From Candidatus Thalassarchaeum betae (GTDB taxonomy: Archaea; Thermoplasmatota; Poseidoniia; Poseidoniales; Thalassarchaeaceae): DNA of 64,000 nucleotides. How positions within the stretch are numbered: position 1 is the stretch's first letter; each line of letters opens with the position of its first letter. Shown piece by piece: positions 24,886 to 33,750 of the stretch. The position numbers and the translations under genes were made by a program. The notes under the pieces are model-generated. The model saw only the letters and a program-made list of their open reading frames with translations, ran no database searches and had not been told where the DNA came from. Where the stretch lies: assembly GCA_003193925.1 (NCBI GenBank), contig PSPG01000003.1, positions 1-64,000 on the forward strand, written 5' to 3'.

Positions 24886-25614
24886 ATGCTAAGCGACGAG
24901 GAGCGCCTTACTGTCGTCAACGTGGTCGCCTCCACAAGAGTGGCGGAGGAACTCGACCTTCCGGACATAGCCATACAGCTGAACTGCGAGTACGAGCCCG
25001 AACAGTTCCCGGGCGTCGTATACAGGGTGAAAGAGCCCAAGCTCGCCATCCTGATGTTCCGTTCTGGGAGGGCTGTCTGCACGGGCGGCAAGAACAGGGC
25101 CAACATCCATACCGGCATCGAGATGATGACCAAAGACCTGAACGCCGCGGGAATCGAGACCTGGGATCTCAAGGACGTCGAAATCGAGGTCCAGAACATG
25201 GTCGCCACCTACTCCCTGTTCTACCCCGAGGATTACGCCGGCGTCGCGAAGATGGATGACAACAACACCCGTGTCATCGACACGGCTGATGGCATCCGCG
25301 CCGCCACCGACGAGGAGGTAAAGGCCATGGGTAGCGACGACGAGGACCCTCGCATCCGAGGCATCCGCGAGGGAGAGCCTCTAGCAGCGCTGCCTCGCAA
25401 GCTGAATCTAAACATGCTCACCTTCCACCTACCCTTCGACAAGGTCGAGTACGAGCCCGAGCAGTTCCCGGGCCTGATCTACAGGCTCGACTACCCGAAA
25501 GTCGTCTGCCTGATCTTCGGCAGCGGCAAGATGGTGATCACCGGTGCTCGCCACAAGGACGAGATCCTGGAGGCGGTTCAATTCATCCAGGACGAGTTGG
25601 CGGACCTGCTGTGA
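24886..25614 (+). CDS. tbp: TATA-binding protein with an insertion in the second repeat
   Basis: 242 residues, against roughly 180-190 in most archaeal TBPs. Repeat 1 (about 8-90) has VVNVVASTRV, CEYEPEQFPGVVYRV, AILMFRSGRAVCTG. Repeat 2 starts at VEIEVQNMVATYSL (about 98) but is interrupted after residue 114 by about 45-50 acidic, polar residues before LNLNMLTFHLPFDKVEYEPEQFPGLIYRL resumes at 163. It recruits TFB and RNA polymerase at promoters. I use ATG 24886 because the TATA box sits at leaderless spacing from it. The insertion lies where the N-terminal strand and helix of the repeat join, on the upper side rather than the DNA-binding saddle, so DNA binding may persist while partner contacts change. 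Confidence 0.93.
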   Translation: MLSDEERLTVVNVVASTRVAEELDLPDIAIQLNCEYEPEQFPGVVYRVKEPKLAILMFRSGRAVCTGGKNRANIHTGIEMMTKDLNAAGIETWDLKDVEIEVQNMVATYSLFYPEDYAGVAKMDDNNTRVIDTADGIRAATDEEVKAMGSDDEDPRIRGIREGEPLAALPRKLNLNMLTFHLPFDKVEYEPEQFPGLIYRLDYPKVVCLIFGSGKMVITGARHKDEILEAVQFIQDELADLL

Positions 25615-25642
25615 TAGCCTGAGGCTTCCAAGGGTGAGATTG

Positions 25643-28600
25643 ATGCGTCCCTCGCCGTTCCGGCGAGGCATGCGCTCGCATGCGAGTCTCGCTCTTGGGC
25701 TCGCAATGCTGATGCTGATGTCGGCTCAGTCCGGCGTTTTAATGGCTCAGGATGCCAAGTCTGAGGAACTCTACGACTTCCGTGTGATGGAATCCTCCGT
25801 CAGAACCACCAATCTGGTCGATGTCCCCTCTTGGAAGATAAACGACATATGGAACTACGACGGAGCACTGGACGTCAGGGACTTCGTGGCGGCCGCGGAC
25901 GTCAGCACGAACGTCCAGTTCCTCGATGGGACCATGACTCAGAGGGTCGCGAGCATCAGCATGATGGACGTCGCTGGCGTGGACACCCTAGTCTATAGGG
26001 TGGAGTCTGATGGCTACTACGAAGCCGAGGGCATCAACCTCGATGGTTACAGCGGCGACCTGGTCGTCCAGATGGATACCGAGGAGTATTTTCGTGTCTC
26101 AGACCTTGCATCAATTCAGTATGAAGCTACTTTCGACATCGACTTCCTCTACCAGATATTGTGGTGGACATACACCATTCATGTAGCCGACCTAGTCGTC
26201 GACACCAGTTACTCCCCTCCTCTCGAGGGGTATGACTTCCCAATCAGCGTCGGAGAGGAATGGGAGACTGACTACTACCAGGAGACTGACTACAGCGGCT
26301 CGAGCGATTACGTCGATATCCCATCAGACAGCGCCAGTAGCAACACGACCAGTTGGGAGACCGTCAGCCAAGGCTACCCGGGAGTCTTCTACAGCGGCTG
26401 CGCGCAGTCGTACAACATCACCAACTACGACCACATCAATTCGATCAAACACCAGACGGGCTACAAGTGGTACTGCCCCGCCATTCGAGGCGACATTCGC
26501 TCCTCTCTGACCATTTCAGGAATAGGTATCCTCGCCGAGCACGAGCTCACGTCCTATCAGCCGTCAGGGCGCTGCAAGCAGATCTCTGTCGAAGTCGCCC
26601 ACCCCCTCTCACCGGTGGACTTCGAGATGTCGGCTTGGCTCAATGCAACCAACTGCGGCGGCGGCACCAACAGTCCACTAGCAGGGCAGAGCCTAGAATT
26701 TCGGTACGAGATTGGCGGAGATATCCGGAACGTGACCACAGCCGACAACGGCTCGGCCTTCATCACCTTCGACACGGGCCACAGTGCCGATGACACCGTG
26801 AGCGAGACAGATCTCGGCAGTCACGGTGTGGTGGCCTGGATACCCGGAGAGAAAATCATAGGTGCTGCCACGATTACCATCGATTCGGATGTTCACCAAG
26901 TGGACTTGGTGGCTCGCTCTGAAGGCGTCACTGTGGAGAGGACGCGGGGCAACAGGACGGTGACGCTCGATTCGAACATAGGATTCAACGCGATTTCCAG
27001 CGACGAGTTGATATTCAGTGTACCAGTCCTCAATAGAGGGATTATCGACTCCCCTGGAACCACTCTGGTAGTCGAGGCCCCTGATGGCTCGACCTCCTCG
27101 ACCTCCGTGCCTAGCCTGTCGAGTCTCGAGGAGTCGAGGGTGAACGTGAGTTGGACGGTTCCCGAGAACCACCCCCACGGCGACATCAGCCTCTCCTTCG
27201 TCGTCGACCCCGAGCAGCAGATTACTACCGACGGCAACCGCTCGAACAACGAAGGTTCGTTCTCCCTGTTCATCGGGAGTTTGCCGACCGCGTCACTGTC
27301 GATTGTGACCGAGGCGCTCACACTTGCCGAGGTCACGTTCAACGGGCTTTCCTCGTACGACCCCGATGGGGGTGCCGTTACATGCGAATTCAGTGTTGAA
27401 GAATTGAATGGAGATACCTCGACCTCATCCGAGGAGGACTGCATCCACGAGTACACCTGGGACGACGACGGCACCTTCCTCGTGACTTTGACCATCACCG
27501 ACAACGAGAACGACCGGGATTACGCAGAGGCGCTCATCACCATCCTGAACCGGCCACCCGAGGTCGCTATCGGCTCCAATCTCGACTCCGTCCCAGTACT
27601 GTCCCCGGTGACCTTCGACGTCACCGAGAGCGGCGACCTCGACACTCAGAATCCCGAAGCCCCCATCGACATACAGTGGCACTCGCCCTGTGAAGAGGGC
27701 CAGGTCGGCGTGCGCTGCACCATCACACCCAATGCCGAAGGGACCTACACTGTCGAGGTCACGGTGATGGACGACGACGGGGCGACGACCGATGACTCAC
27801 TCATTATCAGTGTGACCAACATCGACCCGACGAACCCCCAGGCCGAGATTTGGCTCGGTCCGAACAGACTGATTCCGGACAGCGTCGGCAGGTACTTCGT
27901 CAACGAAGGCGATGCCTTGCTGTTGCGAGGCTGGGCGGAGGACTCGGAGAACGATCTTGACGGACACCAGCACCACTGGTCGCCTGATGCGGAGCTGAAT
28001 CCCGAGTTGGTGATCAGCAGCGTCGGCTACTACAGCACCATCGAGCACGTCTACCACATTTCAGGCCAGCATCTGGCTACTTTGCAGATAGTCGATGACG
28101 ACGGGGCCAGCACGGAGACGCTGATCGTGCCGATCATCGTCAACAACGTGGCCCCGTCGATCGGCCCGATAGCGCCACTGCTTCCCGTCGCCGAGGACCA
28201 GCCGGTCCAACTGTCAGTCGAAGTCACCGACACGATGGGCGACCTGCCGAACCTCATCCACTGCTTTGACCTCGACCCGTACACCAATTCGGACTCTGAG
28301 GGCAACGAGAGCGATGACTGCGACGTGGAGTCGCGGCACCTCGCTCATTCCTGGGCCGATGCGACCACCGCTCCCGACTACATCGTGTTCCACGTCACCG
28401 ACGACGACGGTGCGCGAGACTACATCGCCATCTCGATAGACGTCAACAACCTCGACCCAGTGGCACGCGCTACCGCCAGCGATTACAAGCCGACAGAGGG
28501 CGATGTGATTATCTTCTCTGCCAACGGGACCACGGACTCCGAATACGACATGGGGAACATGGTCTACATCTGGGATCTCGATATCTACGAAGACAGCAAT

Positions 28601-29239
28601 GGTGACGGGGACCCCGCTAACGACCTCGACAGGCAGGGCGTGTGGATAACGGTCAGTTTCGAAGGCGAGGGCACCCGGACGGTGCAGATGACCGCCTTCG
28701 ACGAGGGCGAAGGAGCTTCGATCACTCTGGTCATCGAGGTCCAGAAGGCCCCCTTCAGCCTTGGCGGCTTAGTCGCCGCCTACGGACTCTACATCGTACT
28801 GTTTGGCATGATAGTGGTTCTCGGTGTGGTTCTGATGCAGAGACTACGCCCCTCTGAAGTCGTCGTCAAGGCCCCTGAGGTCAGAGGCAAGCCGCGACGC
28901 CGGGGCAAGCGCATCTCGATGGACGACGCCTTCGACGACCCGGAGTACGACCCTTTCGATTCCGAGAAGAGGAAGTCAGGGCCGAAGAAGTCCCCGGGAG
29001 AGACCGAGTGGTGGTCCGATGCGGAGACACCTACGGTGGAGGAGACCGGGCCGGTCATCCCGGAGCCCCTTGACCCGGAGGAGCCGCAGAAGATGGAGGA
29101 CCTCGCCAGTGCATTCGATAAATTGACAGGCGAGGCACCGCACGAAGACGAACCGGAAGAGGAGGATCCGGAGTCAGTCGCGGCGTCAGTAGATGAGGCC
29201 CTGGACGATGATGACATCGAAGCACTCTTTGATGATTAG
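25643..29239 (+). CDS. Giant cell-surface protein with PKD-like domains
   Basis: 1198 residues. A signal peptide (to about residue 35, ..GVLMAQDAKSEE) leads a unique ~350-residue N-terminal region; a CARDB-like segment follows (LNRGIIDSPGTTLVVEAP..NNEGSFSL), then four or so PKD-like beta domains (SSYDPDGG, VTVMDDDGATTDDSLIIS, LQIVDDDGASTETLIV, FHVTDDDGARDYIAI). A single helix near residues 1053-1076 and a ~120-residue acidic, lysine-rich cytoplasmic tail end it. Function: adhesion or surface scaffold, perhaps presenting the N-terminal domain. AAGGGTGAGAT precedes ATG 25643. It lies between tbp and sepF with gaps of 28 and 14 bases; the conserved-looking tail may link surface and division machinery, which is inference. 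Confidence 0.7.
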   Translation: MRPSPFRRGMRSHASLALGLAMLMLMSAQSGVLMAQDAKSEELYDFRVMESSVRTTNLVDVPSWKINDIWNYDGALDVRDFVAAADVSTNVQFLDGTMTQRVASISMMDVAGVDTLVYRVESDGYYEAEGINLDGYSGDLVVQMDTEEYFRVSDLASIQYEATFDIDFLYQILWWTYTIHVADLVVDTSYSPPLEGYDFPISVGEEWETDYYQETDYSGSSDYVDIPSDSASSNTTSWETVSQGYPGVFYSGCAQSYNITNYDHINSIKHQTGYKWYCPAIRGDIRSSLTISGIGILAEHELTSYQPSGRCKQISVEVAHPLSPVDFEMSAWLNATNCGGGTNSPLAGQSLEFRYEIGGDIRNVTTADNGSAFITFDTGHSADDTVSETDLGSHGVVAWIPGEKIIGAATITIDSDVHQVDLVARSEGVTVERTRGNRTVTLDSNIGFNAISSDELIFSVPVLNRGIIDSPGTTLVVEAPDGSTSSTSVPSLSSLEESRVNVSWTVPENHPHGDISLSFVVDPEQQITTDGNRSNNEGSFSLFIGSLPTASLSIVTEALTLAEVTFNGLSSYDPDGGAVTCEFSVEELNGDTSTSSEEDCIHEYTWDDDGTFLVTLTITDNENDRDYAEALITILNRPPEVAIGSNLDSVPVLSPVTFDVTESGDLDTQNPEAPIDIQWHSPCEEGQVGVRCTITPNAEGTYTVEVTVMDDDGATTDDSLIISVTNIDPTNPQAEIWLGPNRLIPDSVGRYFVNEGDALLLRGWAEDSENDLDGHQHHWSPDAELNPELVISSVGYYSTIEHVYHISGQHLATLQIVDDDGASTETLIVPIIVNNVAPSIGPIAPLLPVAEDQPVQLSVEVTDTMGDLPNLIHCFDLDPYTNSDSEGNESDDCDVESRHLAHSWADATTAPDYIVFHVTDDDGARDYIAISIDVNNLDPVARATASDYKPTEGDVIIFSANGTTDSEYDMGNMVYIWDLDIYEDSNGDGDPANDLDRQGVWITVSFEGEGTRTVQMTAFDEGEGASITLVIEVQKAPFSLGGLVAAYGLYIVLFGMIVVLGVVLMQRLRPSEVVVKAPEVRGKPRRRGKRISMDDAFDDPEYDPFDSEKRKSGPKKSPGETEWWSDAETPTVEETGPVIPEPLDPEEPQKMEDLASAFDKLTGEAPHEDEPEEEDPESVAASVDEALDDDDIEALFDD

Positions 29240-29253
29240 GTGCAGCCGGGCCC

Positions 29254-29730
29254 ATGGTAAACCTGTTCAGGCTGCTGGGATTGCCCGATCCGTCCAAGAT
29301 CCAGCAGGGCTCGGCGAAGGCCGGGGGGGTGTCCGTGGACCCCGGGCCCCAGGCCGATGACAAGTTCCACGACCTCGGGGAGGCTATGTGGTCCGAGCGG
29401 ACCAGCAGGATTACTCCTCGGCCCAATCGCCAGGTCGTATACATGAGGCCTGACGACCTACACCGGCTCCCCTTGCACGGAGTCGAGCAGAACCTTGCCG
29501 AGGGCGACATGCTACTAGTCGACTTGGGCTCGCTCACTCACATGCCGAGTCAGCAGGACGTCTGCAAGAAGCGTGTCCGGGACATGGGCGAGAGAATCGG
29601 GCTCCCGGTATTCTCGCTGAACGAGTCGGACACGCTGCTCATGGTGCCCGGAGCCCGGATGAGGGTCGACACGGTCAGGCACAAACTCGGCATGGCCATC
29701 TGGAGTCAATTACCAGAGTCCGAATTCTGA
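29254..29730 (+). CDS. sepF: SepF-like cell-division protein
   Basis: 158 residues. A short amphipathic N-terminus (MVNLFRLLGLP) that could bind membrane, a flexible linker, and a C-terminal alpha/beta domain: VVYMRPDDLHRL, EGDMLLVDLGSL, CKKRVRDMGERIGLPVFSLNESDTLLMVPG. This order is that of archaeal SepF, which tethers FtsZ to the membrane in archaea lacking FtsA. No ftsZ gene is in the window. The 3' end overlaps the opposite gene by 25 bases. Confidence 0.7.
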   Translation: MVNLFRLLGLPDPSKIQQGSAKAGGVSVDPGPQADDKFHDLGEAMWSERTSRITPRPNRQVVYMRPDDLHRLPLHGVEQNLAEGDMLLVDLGSLTHMPSQQDVCKKRVRDMGERIGLPVFSLNESDTLLMVPGARMRVDTVRHKLGMAIWSQLPESEF

Positions 29731-29954
29731 GAGTTGTCCTCGTCCGGTATGGGGCCGTCTTCCAGCCATGTGTCCAGAACGCCAGAGGCAACCTCGGAGG
29801 CGGTGTGCTCGGTGAAGTCCCGGTATGCGAGCCACTCGGCGATGATCTCGTCGTCCTCGCCGCGCTTCCTCTTGCGCTCGATGGAGGCGTCGGCATACGT
29901 CACGCAGCGCCGCAGGAACAACTCGATCAGTCTGCGGCGCTCGTCTACGTCCAT
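29706..29954 (-). CDS. Small acidic helical protein of unknown function
   Basis: 82 residues from ATG 29954 (MDVDERRRLIELFLRRC). Mostly helical, with a basic middle (IERKRKRGEDDE) and an acidic tail ending SQNSDSGN; no domain recognised. It begins 5 bases after the peroxiredoxin stop and is likely co-transcribed with it. Its 3' end overlaps the convergent SepF gene. Confidence 0.55.
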   Translation of the reverse strand: MDVDERRRLIELFLRRCVTYADASIERKRKRGEDDEIIAEWLAYRDFTEHTASEVASGVLDTWLEDGPIPDEDNSQNSDSGN

Positions 29955-29958
29955 CCTC

Positions 29959-30441
29959 TCACCACACCCCCAAGTCGGACAACAGCTGCTCCACGTGGCC
30001 TTTGGGGCTGACCTTGTAGCCAACCCAACGTAGAGCCCCATCGGAGGCGACCGCGAAGGTCGAGCGCAGGGTTCCCATGTATGTATTGCCATACATGCTC
30101 TTCTCCCTCCAAGTGCCGTAGGCCTCGTGCAGCGAGGCGTCCTCGTCCACAATCAACTCGAAGGGGAGATCGTGCTTGTCGATGAACCCCTGATGACTCT
30201 TCGCGGAGTCGGTGGAGACCCCGATGACCCTCCACCCGGAGTTGCTGAACCGCCCGAAGCTGTCGCGGAAGTCGCAGGCTTGGACGGTGCAGCCGGAGGT
30301 GTTGTCGCGCGGGTAGAAGTAGAGTATCACGCCTTGGCCTGAAGCCAGCATCTCGGAGAGTCGGATCACGGTGCCGTCAGTCACCGTGGCCTCGAAGTCG
30401 GGCGCCTCATCGCCCGCCCCCAACTCCACAGGGTTCGCCAT
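29959..30441 (-). CDS. bcp: Peroxiredoxin (BCP/PrxQ type)
   Basis: 160 residues. YPRDNTSGCTVQACDFRD holds the peroxidatic Cys51 and, five residues later, Cys56, the spacing of atypical two-cysteine PrxQ enzymes. It reduces H2O2 and organic peroxides with thioredoxin, so thioredoxin reductase at 46.4 kb may support it. A TTTTTATC box 26 bases upstream places transcription start at ATG 30441 (leaderless). A longer frame into the nth gene is an artefact. Confidence 0.92.
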   Translation of the reverse strand: MANPVELGAGDEAPDFEATVTDGTVIRLSEMLASGQGVILYFYPRDNTSGCTVQACDFRDSFGRFSNSGWRVIGVSTDSAKSHQGFIDKHDLPFELIVDEDASLHEAYGTWREKSMYGNTYMGTLRSTFAVASDGALRWVGYKVSPKGHVEQLLSDLGVW

Positions 30442-30462
30442 GGCTCTGCGAATCCGCTCGTG

Positions 30463-30470
30463 GATAAAAA
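30463..30470 (-). promoter_or_regulatory. TATA-like box of the peroxiredoxin gene
   Basis: On the minus strand the box reads TTTTTATC, centred about 26 bases before the ATG at 30441, the spacing for a leaderless archaeal transcript. Confidence 0.45.
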
Positions 30471-30485
30471 CCGACGGCTGAGGAC

Positions 30486-31133
30486 TCAGACGCCCATCTC
30501 CTCGCGGATGCGCTTCTTCGTAGCCGCCCACGAGCATATCGGGCACTCGGTGAGGTCGTGGCGCAGGGCCGGGCAGTGCTCCCTGCCGAAGTAGATGATT
30601 TGCAGGTGACGGCGAACCCAAGTGTCCGCGGGGAACACCGTCTTCAGGTCGCGCTCGGTCTGGACCACGTTGCGCCCGTCGGACAGGCCCCAGCGCGTGG
30701 CCAGCCGGTGGATGTGCGTGTCGACGGGGAAGGCGGGCACCCCGAAGGCCTGAGCCATCAGCACGCCGGCGGTCTTGTGGCCGACGCCGGCTAGTGACTC
30801 GAGGAACTCCCAGTCCGGGCGCACGCCGCCGCCGTCCGCGACAATCTGCTCTGCCATCCGGCGGAGGTTCCTCGCCTTGGTAGGAGCTAGGCCGATTTCG
30901 CGGATGATACCATGGATCTCGCCGACCTCGAGTTCGGCCATCCGCTCAGGCGTGTCTGCAGCGGCGAACAGAGCCGGAGTGACCTCGTTGACCTTCTTGT
31001 CAGTGGTCCGCGCTGACAGCATCACCGCGACCAGCAGCGTATAGGGGTCGATGTGATCGAGCGGAATGGGCTGCTCGGGGTAGAGATCGTCGAGTATCTG
31101 GCCGGCCCTATGCGCCTTTTCAGCCCGGCGCAT
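30486..31133 (-). CDS. nth: Endonuclease III-like DNA glycosylase
   Basis: 215 residues, HhH-GPD fold. LAGVGHKTAGVLMAQAFGVPAFPVDTHIHR holds the helix-hairpin-helix, catalytic Lys120 and Asp138, so a bifunctional glycosylase/AP lyase that removes oxidised pyrimidines. The C-terminus has only three cysteines (C187, C197, C200; Cx9Cx2C) rather than the Cx6Cx2Cx5C of a normal 4Fe-4S loop, so the cluster may be absent or have another ligand. It is next to the PolX gene, fitting base-excision repair. Confidence 0.88.
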   Translation of the reverse strand: MRRAEKAHRAGQILDDLYPEQPIPLDHIDPYTLLVAVMLSARTTDKKVNEVTPALFAAADTPERMAELEVGEIHGIIREIGLAPTKARNLRRMAEQIVADGGGVRPDWEFLESLAGVGHKTAGVLMAQAFGVPAFPVDTHIHRLATRWGLSDGRNVVQTERDLKTVFPADTWVRRHLQIIYFGREHCPALRHDLTECPICSWAATKKRIREEMGV

Positions 31134-31135
31134 CG

Positions 31136-31339
31136 CTATCCCTCCTGATCCTCTCTGAGGCCCAGCGTGAAGGCGGCGGCGATGCAAAGTCCCGGGATCC
31201 CGTAGCACGGGCCGTACATCCAGGTCTCCCACTCGGAGGATTGGGAGGGGCCGCCCAAGAGCAAGTAGGCTGCGAGAGCGATCAGGATGCTGGGGATGAC
31301 TGCGACCGCGGCGAAGATGGTGGCGCGCATCAGTCGCAT
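31136..31339 (-). CDS. Small two-helix membrane protein
   Basis: 67 residues with two hydrophobic helices (about 7-29 and 40-60) and an acidic tail (LREDQEG). No family recognised. GGGGAGG lies about 7 bases before ATG 31339; an ATG at 31360 is in frame but would remove that site. The stop is three bases before the nth start, so the two are probably co-transcribed. Confidence 0.55.
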   Translation of the reverse strand: MRLMRATIFAAVAVIPSILIALAAYLLLGGPSQSSEWETWMYGPCYGIPGLCIAAAFTLGLREDQEG

Positions 31340-31374
31340 GCACCATCCTCCCCTACTCATCTGATGAAGGTTCG

Positions 31375-33315
31375 TCACAGGCCGAACAGCCGTTCGATCT
31401 CGGCTCCGCTGCGGGTGTTGAGCACGTCTGCGGCCCCCAGCCAGCCCTTGCGGGCGATCTGCACGCCGAACCACACGTCCCGCAGCCCGTCGGTGTCGTG
31501 GGCGTCTGGGTTGATGCATACGGGAACCCCCTGCTCCTTAGCGTACTTGCACAACCTCCAGTCGAGGTCGAGCCGGTAGGGCGAGGCGTTGATCTCGACA
31601 GCCTTCAGCTCGCCCTCGGCGTTTAGCTCGCCCATCCTGCGGAGTACGGCGTGCATATCGACGGGGAAGCCCTCCCTGCCCTGCAGGATGCGTCCCGTCG
31701 GGTGACCGAGGATGGTGAACGTCGGGTTCTCTACAGCCTTGATTAGCGCCTCGGTGTTGGCTATCTCGTCCCGGCTGCGCCAGCTTCCCAGCGCGTGGAC
31801 GCTGCCGACCACGTGGGTCAGGGACCGGCGGACCTCGTCGGTGTAGTCTAGGCTGCCATCGACGAGAATATCGCACTCGCTGCCGTGCAGCAGCCGGAAG
31901 TCGGTGCCCTCGTCGCGCCACTGCTCGTTCAGGGTGCGGATTGCATCCGACTGAGCTGCCACCTCGGCGCCGGGTACTCCTATCTGCCGGCCTCCGATGT
32001 TCAGGACCTCGGAATGGTCGGCTATTCCGAGGTACTCCCAGCCTAGGTTCATCGCGGCGGCTGCCATCTCCTCCAGTGTCGCCGTGCCGTCTGATGCCAC
32101 TGTGTGATTGTGGAGTGCGCCCCTGATGTCGTCTGGCTCGATTAGCCCCGGCAGGCCAGCGCCTCCAGTGCTGGCTGCCTCTATCTCGCCCATGTCCTCA
32201 CGCATCTCGGGCGGGACCCAAGCCATTCCGAGATGGCGGTAGATATCCGACTCGTCGGCACACTCGAGAGTGTGCTTGGCAGCCTCCATACCGGTGCTGT
32301 CGCCAGCGGCCTCCTCGGGGAAGAGACCGAACTCATTGAGACGCAGTCCGCGGTCGATGGCAATCTGCCTCATCCGAATGTTGTGCTCCTTCGAGCCGGT
32401 GAAGTACGCGAGGGTGAACGGGAAGGTGGCGGGGGCGACGATCCTCACCTGGGCGTCGATTGTCGCATCACTACTGCGCTCCTTCAAAGTCTCAGCCAGT
32501 TGGACATCGACGCTGCCGCCTCCAACAGCTCCCCCCAGCATGTCGGCCTCTAGGATGAGGCTGATTTTCGACTCGCCGTGGCCCTTGACCTCGGCTATGC
32601 CTGGGAAGGCCAGAATCGCCTCGATGACCGAGTCATGGTCATCCGTCTCGGCCCCGACGACGATGTCGAGGTCGCCGATGGTCTCCCTGCGTCTGCGGGT
32701 GCTGCCGGCCAACTCGGCCCTGATTACACCGGGTATGGCAGAGATGCGCTCCTCGAACGCTTGGCCGTAGAGCAGTCCCACATCCATCCTGCTGCGCCCC
32801 TGATAGCGGCGTAGTAACTCGATTCCCTCGAGATACTTCTGCTGGCTCTTCTCGCCGAACCCGGACAGCGGGGCGATGTGGCCCATCTCACAGGCCGCCT
32901 TCAGCGACTCGACTGAGTCGACACCCAGCTCCTCGTGCAGGATGCGGGCTCGCTTAGGGCCGAGCCCGGGGATTCCTATTATCTCCATGAGGCCAGGTGG
33001 GATGCGCTCGTACAGACTCGTCAAATCTCCCCATGTTCCCTCGAGCACGGCTCTCGTAATCAGTCCACCCAGGCCCTTGCCGATTCCTTTGACGTCGGTG
33101 ATCCTCTCCTCCTGAACCACGGTGAGCAGGTCCTCCTCGAGCGAGGCAAGGGCGCGGCTGGCGTTCTGGTAGGCGATGACGCGGAAGCGGTTGGCCCCGT
33201 CGAGCTCCAGCAGGACGCCGACCTGCTCGAGAACGGCCACTATCTGCGACTTGGTGATGAACGGTGGGCCCTCTGACCTCGCCTTAGGCAGACTCCAGCC
33301 GGATACCTTGACCAC
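31375..33315 (-). CDS. polX: DNA polymerase X with PHP domain
   Basis: 646 residues. N-terminal 8-kDa-type domain (GANRFRVIAYQNASRAL), helix-hairpin-helix units (DVKGIGKGLGGLI, IPGLGPKRARILHEELG), the polymerase palm with AGSTRRRRETIGDLDIVV (metal aspartates), then a C-terminal PHP domain from about residue 400 with LHNHTVASDGTATLEEM and GIADHSE as metal-binding motifs. This is the bacterial/archaeal PolX type, which fills gaps in base-excision repair and has 3'-5' exonuclease or 3'-phosphatase activity in the PHP part. The start is a GTG at 33315; no ATG fits. It lies with nth in a repair neighbourhood. Confidence 0.93.
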   Translation of the reverse strand: MVKVSGWSLPKARSEGPPFITKSQIVAVLEQVGVLLELDGANRFRVIAYQNASRALASLEEDLLTVVQEERITDVKGIGKGLGGLITRAVLEGTWGDLTSLYERIPPGLMEIIGIPGLGPKRARILHEELGVDSVESLKAACEMGHIAPLSGFGEKSQQKYLEGIELLRRYQGRSRMDVGLLYGQAFEERISAIPGVIRAELAGSTRRRRETIGDLDIVVGAETDDHDSVIEAILAFPGIAEVKGHGESKISLILEADMLGGAVGGGSVDVQLAETLKERSSDATIDAQVRIVAPATFPFTLAYFTGSKEHNIRMRQIAIDRGLRLNEFGLFPEEAAGDSTGMEAAKHTLECADESDIYRHLGMAWVPPEMREDMGEIEAASTGGAGLPGLIEPDDIRGALHNHTVASDGTATLEEMAAAAMNLGWEYLGIADHSEVLNIGGRQIGVPGAEVAAQSDAIRTLNEQWRDEGTDFRLLHGSECDILVDGSLDYTDEVRRSLTHVVGSVHALGSWRSRDEIANTEALIKAVENPTFTILGHPTGRILQGREGFPVDMHAVLRRMGELNAEGELKAVEINASPYRLDLDWRLCKYAKEQGVPVCINPDAHDTDGLRDVWFGVQIARKGWLGAADVLNTRSGAEIERLFGL

Positions 33316-33408
33316 GGCTCCAACCAGTGGTCACCCGCCTTGATTCTGTCCCTCGGGGGCCGAGGCCTCCTCCCCAACTTACTCAAGCGGGTTCGCTTAC
33401 GAAGGGGC

Positions 33409-33750
33409 ATGGACCCAGTCGGCTTAGCGGAGACGGTCTCGGTGAGTCTTTGCAGTCTGGCAGTGCTGCTCTGGATGTCGATAGGGACCTTCTCCCGGAC
33501 CGAGGCTGCAGAGCTGCTTGCACAGCGGGTCATAGCCGCGCTCTGCATAATCTCCGCAATCCTACTGTTCGCCCTCCACCATATGGGAGGCGAGCTCTGG
33601 GGCTCGAGGAACGTGGCACGTCCCCTAGCGGTCGTAGCCGTCATCGTGGCCTTGGCAGGGATGCTGAACATCAAGGGAAAGGACATCCGGGGAGAGACCA
33701 ATCCGCACAATATCGCGAAGATTCGCCAAGAGAAGAAGCCTAAGGACTAG
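33409..33750 (+). CDS. Three-helix membrane protein
   Basis: 113 residues from ATG 33409, preceded by GAAGGGG. Hydrophobic helices lie about residues 7-25, 36-56 and 64-82, then a basic cytoplasmic tail (KGKDIRGETNPHNIAKIRQEKKPKD). No family recognised. Divergent from polX; its stop TAG shares the CTAG palindrome with the stop of the convergent nfu gene. Confidence 0.6.
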   Translation: MDPVGLAETVSVSLCSLAVLLWMSIGTFSRTEAAELLAQRVIAALCIISAILLFALHHMGGELWGSRNVARPLAVVAVIVALAGMLNIKGKDIRGETNPHNIAKIRQEKKPKD

